Assembly: GCF_001562415.1 (NCBI RefSeq)
Contig: NZ_LOEE01000004.1
Coordinates: 1 to 46,617, forward strand
Source: Thermotalea metallivorans
GTDB lineage: Bacteria > Bacillota > Clostridia > Peptostreptococcales > Thermotaleaceae
Length of the DNA: 46,617 bases
Direction: 5' to 3'
A program made the position numbers and the translations under genes. The notes beneath the pieces were generated by a model. The model was given only the letters and a program-made list of their open reading frames with translations, searched no databases and had not been told where the DNA came from. This document shows positions 44,126-46,617 of this stretch, one piece after another (position 1 is the first letter of the stretch; the number at the start of each line of letters is the position of its first letter).

Positions 44126-45145
44126 ATGCAGGTAGATTTCCATTTTTATGCCATATATGCATTATGCATGCTGTCCGGTATAAAACCAGAATGCAGCAAA
44201 ATCATTGCTTATGCTTCCCAACATACGGATGACGCAAAGTATAATCATGAATTGGTATTTGAAAGCGGCGGACGATTTAAGCAACAGATGTCTGCCCATC
44301 GGTTTCTAGATTTACATGTATTTAGCAAAGAAGTAGCATATGAAATCTTTTTGCCCTTCCACTTTTTGCCGGGAATAGAGGGAAAAGATTTCCATGAGCA
44401 GCTTTGCTGCAGACAAAATAGCAGGACGGCATTGGAAATGCTGAAGGATACTCTAAATACTTTGGAAAAACCTTATGGACTGCATCGACTGGGCATTGCA
44501 TTGCATGCATATGCCGATACCTGGTCCCATCAGAACTTTCATGGGCTGTTGAAGTACCATAATGAAGTAGAGGACTTAAAGTGTGAGAATAGAAAACAGG
44601 GCATATTAGAAGAATTTGGAAATAGTGTTATTTCTGGGTTAGTACCTCCTATAGGTCACGTCCAGGCCTACACCTGTCCCGATGAACCCTATCTAGTATG
44701 GAGCTACAGGCCATATCAAGCCAAGAACGCTATAAAAATAAATAACTTAGACAGGACGGTGGATGCAGCTGCCCATGTTTACCATTTTTTAACCACAAAG
44801 GTAAAGGAGAAAAAACCTGAAATTTTTATAGATACATCTAAGAATTGGAGAAGTGTGGAAAATAAGTTCAGAAATGTTTTTGCTGTAGTAGGAAGGCTGG
44901 AAGAAAGGGAAAAACTATGGCAGAGAAAATTGAAGGAAGGTTTCTTTGGTTTTTCTTCCGTAATAAGGTATGATGATCGAGAATGGTTTCGAGAAGCTGT
45001 GGAAGTGATTGATAAGGCTTATATGAAATATGATAAGAAGGATGGCTTTGCCCACGCTGACTGGAAGTATTTTCATGATGCTTTGACTTTGCATAAGTTT
45101 TATGTTAAGAATGAATTGCTGCCCAGGTATGGCATCATCACGTAA
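44126..45145 (+). CDS. DUF6765-type protein
   Basis: A 339-residue protein of a Firmicute/Deltaproteobacterial family without known function. N-terminus MQVDFHFYAIYALCMLSG and the centre HRLGIALHAYADTWSHQNFHG are its marks; the latter has His/Asp spacing like metal-dependent phospholipase C and P1-type nucleases, so a zinc or HD-type hydrolase is conceivable. The phrase VQAYTCPDEPYLVWSYRP is also conserved-looking. It has no signal peptide or membrane segment. ATG 44126 follows GGAGGGTG. It is an isolated gene with a terminator after it. Confidence 0.8.
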   Translation: MQVDFHFYAIYALCMLSGIKPECSKIIAYASQHTDDAKYNHELVFESGGRFKQQMSAHRFLDLHVFSKEVAYEIFLPFHFLPGIEGKDFHEQLCCRQNSRTALEMLKDTLNTLEKPYGLHRLGIALHAYADTWSHQNFHGLLKYHNEVEDLKCENRKQGILEEFGNSVISGLVPPIGHVQAYTCPDEPYLVWSYRPYQAKNAIKINNLDRTVDAAAHVYHFLTTKVKEKKPEIFIDTSKNWRSVENKFRNVFAVVGRLEEREKLWQRKLKEGFFGFSSVIRYDDREWFREAVEVIDKAYMKYDKKDGFAHADWKYFHDALTLHKFYVKNELLPRYGIIT

Positions 45146-45209
45146 GACAGAGAAAAGGTATAAAAGCAGAAAAACAACATATGAACAATGACATGAATAC
45201 AATATCGCC

Positions 45210-45244
45210 ACAGGAACTCTTAAGGGGAGCTCCTGTTCGTTTTT
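45210..45244 (+). terminator. terminator after the DUF6765-type gene
   Basis: ACAGGAACTC pairs with GAGCTCCTGT (one mismatch), 7-nt loop, then CGTTTTT. Confidence 0.85.
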
Positions 45245-45286
45245 GTCAAGGAAAAAAGTGCAGCAGGTTTGTGGAAAATACAGAAA

Positions 45287-45466
45287 CTATTCGTTATTGC
45301 TTAGTTTTTCATACTCCATGATCAAACGATCTAGGAATTGACTCAAACTGACTACATCCGGATGCAAAAGGTCTCCTTTCTTTTTTTCGATTAACCTTTC
45401 AAGACGTTCTCTGGTAAGTCTGATGACAAGTTGAATTACTTTTTTTGATAGATAGTCATTATTCAT
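45287..45466 (-). CDS. Spo0E-like aspartyl-phosphate phosphatase
   Basis: A 59-residue helical-hairpin protein starting MNNDYLSKKVIQLVIR. The C-terminal half holds the Spo0E family core SQFLDRLIMEY (pattern SQxLDxxIxxY), with HPDVVSL before it. Spo0E proteins remove phosphate from Spo0A and delay sporulation. GAGGG stands 9 nt before ATG. It is convergent to the DUF6765-type gene and divergent to a small secreted-peptide gene. N-terminal loop is slightly longer than in some members. Confidence 0.75.
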   Translation of the reverse strand: MNNDYLSKKVIQLVIRLTRERLERLIEKKKGDLLHPDVVSLSQFLDRLIMEYEKLSNNE

Positions 45467-45576
45467 CGCACATCCCTCATTTCAAATAACTTTATCTTCT
45501 GTAAAGGGTTAAAAAGTTTTACCTGCTGCACTATCTGTAATTTTATTGAAAAAATTTCAACAATCTTGGAGAATAA

Positions 45577-45583
45577 TGTCGAA
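45577..45583 (+). promoter_or_regulatory. possible Spo0A box
   Basis: TGTCGAA matches the core of the Spo0A-box consensus TTTGTCGAA; it lies in the divergent region between the Spo0E-like gene and the 42-aa peptide gene. A 7-mer can occur by chance. Confidence 0.3.
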
Positions 45584-45611
45584 TTTATAAAAATCATATT
45601 TCAAAAAGATA

Positions 45612-45640
45612 TTGACATAGGAATTATATTTATGATAAAA
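45612..45640 (+). promoter_or_regulatory. promoter candidate of the 42-aa peptide gene
   Basis: TTGACA (45612-45617) followed at 16-17 nt by GATAAA/ATAAAA, 30 nt before the start. Confidence 0.5.
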
Positions 45641-45670
45641 AACATTATGCAAAAATGGGAGAAATGATGA

Positions 45671-45799
45671 ATGAGGAAGTGGATATCATTATTGATGGTG
45701 CTGCTGTTTTCATCCGCCACAGGCAATGTCTTTGTAGAGACTCAGACTGCAGAGGATGTGAAGGGGAAGGGCCTTTTCCATAGCTATCAAGAAGTTTAG
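45671..45799 (+). CDS. small secreted peptide precursor, 42 aa
   Basis: Reads MRKWISLLMVLLFSS as a clear signal peptide, then about 25 hydrophilic residues ending GLFHSYQEV. GGGAG at 45657-45661 is 9 nt before ATG. Total length, a secreted N-terminus, and a short charged C-terminal part resemble Phr-type signalling precursors, but no Rap-type gene is next to it, so this is only a resemblance. It is divergent to the Spo0E-like gene. It could also be the remnant of a longer exported protein. Confidence 0.55.
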   Translation: MRKWISLLMVLLFSSATGNVFVETQTAEDVKGKGLFHSYQEV

Positions 45800-45808
45800 A
45801 TTTAATCC

Positions 45809-45837
45809 TTTAAATGCACGGTTGACCATAGTATAAT
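45809..45837 (+). promoter_or_regulatory. promoter candidate for the FDYEED protein
   Basis: TTTAAA (45809-45814), 17-nt spacer, TATAAT (45832-45837). Confidence 0.65.
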
Positions 45838-45973
45838 ATCTCCATGGGATACAAGGTGATGAAAAAATGCATGGTTTAACCATCTAAGTTTGAAAAAGAG
45901 AAGAAAGAGAAAAAACATGCACAAGTTTATTTTATTGTAAGAAATGTATTTATCAAAAAGGAGGGATGCCTTG

Positions 45974-46153
45974 ATGAAAAAGAAAAGTAGCCTGTTTCGA
46001 AGGGATTTTGACTATGAGGAAGATGATCATGACCGGCTAAAAAATTTATATAGAAAAAATCAAAACCAGCATGGATTCACCAATAAGGCTACCCTAAAAA
46101 AATATGAGTTTGATTATGAGGAAGATATTTATGAGCCGGAAAAGAATCGCTAA
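45974..46153 (+). CDS. 59-residue highly charged protein with repeated FDYEED motif
   Basis: Reads MKKKSSLFRRDFDYEEDDH and later KKYEFDYEEDIYEPEKNR: the motif FDYEED occurs twice, about 32 residues apart, each after a basic stretch. No hydrophobic segment, so it is soluble and perhaps largely disordered. I do not recognise a family. ATG 45974 is 8 nt after AAGGAGGG; an upstream frame opening at 45944 lacks a signal. It is the last gene before the ribosomal RNA operon. Confidence 0.7.
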   Translation: MKKKSSLFRRDFDYEEDDHDRLKNLYRKNQNQHGFTNKATLKKYEFDYEEDIYEPEKNR

Positions 46154-46226
46154 AAAATCGAATCTTGACTATCTTTTCCTAACAAAAACTTTTATAAATA
46201 GGAAAAATTTACACATAAAAAAGCAA

Positions 46227-46255
46227 TTGATTTTTCATTAAAATTGTGGTATATT
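46227..46255 (+). promoter_or_regulatory. rrn promoter P1
   Basis: TTGATT (46227-46232), 17-nt spacer, TATATT (46250-46255). Confidence 0.7.
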
Positions 46256-46317
46256 GGTACTTGTTCTTACGACAGAAGGGGTTGGAGATCAGCTCTAAAT
46301 TTTTTCTCAGAAACCCT

Positions 46318-46346
46318 TTGACAAAACAGAATGTGTGTGATATAAT
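46318..46346 (+). promoter_or_regulatory. rrn promoter P2
   Basis: TTGACA (46318-46323), 17-nt spacer, TATAAT (46341-46346): perfect consensus. Confidence 0.92.
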
Positions 46347-46415
46347 ATTTATCTAAACTGAAAACAACTTTTCTATAGTTCAATTTTGCAATTATAAAAT
46401 ATAACATAAAAGGAA

Positions 46416-46447
46416 TTGACAAAAATCTAAAAATGGTGTAGTATAAT
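46416..46447 (+). promoter_or_regulatory. rrn promoter P3
   Basis: TTGACA (46416-46421), then TAGTAT at 17 nt or TATAAT (46442-46447) at 20 nt. Confidence 0.7.
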
Positions 46448-46551
46448 AGAAGTCAGCTCAAGGGGCTGACGCTGAAAACGTTATCCTAATTTGGTCTTTG
46501 AAAACTACACAGTGTAAGAGGAAAGCCAGCAAGCAAAGAGAAGGAAGAATT

Positions 46552-46617
<66 letters not shown>

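Larger units (their letters stand above)
46154..46551 (+). promoter_or_regulatory. ribosomal RNA operon leader region
   Basis: It contains three tandem promoters, a GTCAGC/GCTGAC hairpin at 46452-46470, and TTGGTCTTTGAAAAC (46491-46505), a common clostridial rrn leader element with boxA-like character. No gene is seen in it. Confidence 0.8.

Overview
The window comes from a low-GC, Gram-positive, strictly anaerobic and probably spore-forming member of the Clostridia. The support is: oxygen-sensitive enzymes (tyrosine-dependent ThiH, class III ribonucleotide reductase NrdD/NrdG, hybrid-cluster protein Hcp), AGGAGG-type ribosome binding sites before nearly every gene, lipoproteins and L,D-transpeptidase, a Spo0E-like gene, riboswitches of the Firmicute type, and the 5' end of a clostridial-type 16S rRNA at the right edge. 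I cannot name the genus.

Layout, left to right. (1) 1-1549: tail of an unidentified gene, then a CRISPR array with 20 full 30-nt repeats, one truncated end repeat and 20 spacers; no cas gene lies in the window. (2) 1583-1935: a small lipoprotein gene with an apparent 1-nt frameshift. (3) 2050-7195: TPP riboswitch plus terminator controlling thiS-thiG-thiH-thiE-thiD-thiC. (4) 7287-12945: MFS exporter, THUMP-type RNA methyltransferase, GNAT acetyltransferase, FmdB-like zinc ribbon, a YvyF-like zinc-ribbon/HTH protein, a cysteine hydrolase and truA. (5) 13045-14394: short-form hcp on the minus strand, with a CRP/FNR-type (HcpR-like) site at the position expected for an activator, and beside it a 260-nt stretch that looks like an independent structured RNA on the minus strand. 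(6) 14897-18776: potABCD, from a perfect consensus promoter whose start lies in a perfect 23-bp inverted repeat. (7) 18909-22325: a very large secreted two-unit nucleotidase with a LysM anchor.

(8) 22399-26284: bioY-bioB-(terminator)-bioD-bioA with a BirA-type operator. (9) 26435-28932, minus strand: beta-CASP metallo-beta-lactamase RNase paired with an unrecognised exported protein. (10) 29073-34231: FAH-family hydrolase, L,D-transpeptidase lipoprotein, a 61-aa protein and an SH3/glycosidase-like protein. (11) 34363-40002: guanine-type riboswitch, xpt, and a BMP-type nucleoside ABC transporter (lipoprotein, double ATPase, two permeases), forming a purine salvage unit. (12) 40117-43924: pyrE, then nrdD-nrdG with an NrdR-like box. 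(13) 44126-46153: a DUF6765-type protein, Spo0E-like gene, a 42-aa secreted peptide of Phr-like design, and a 59-aa protein with a repeated FDYEED motif. (14) 46227-46617: three tandem promoters and the start of 16S rRNA.

Most of the region is vitamin, nucleotide and polyamine supply under visible cis-control (TPP, guanine, BirA, NrdR, HcpR-like). The least explained parts are the candidate RNA at 14551-14812, the inverted repeat at potA, the odd 79-nt CRISPR spacer, the gap at 32294-32680, and the small-gene cluster just upstream of the rRNA operon.
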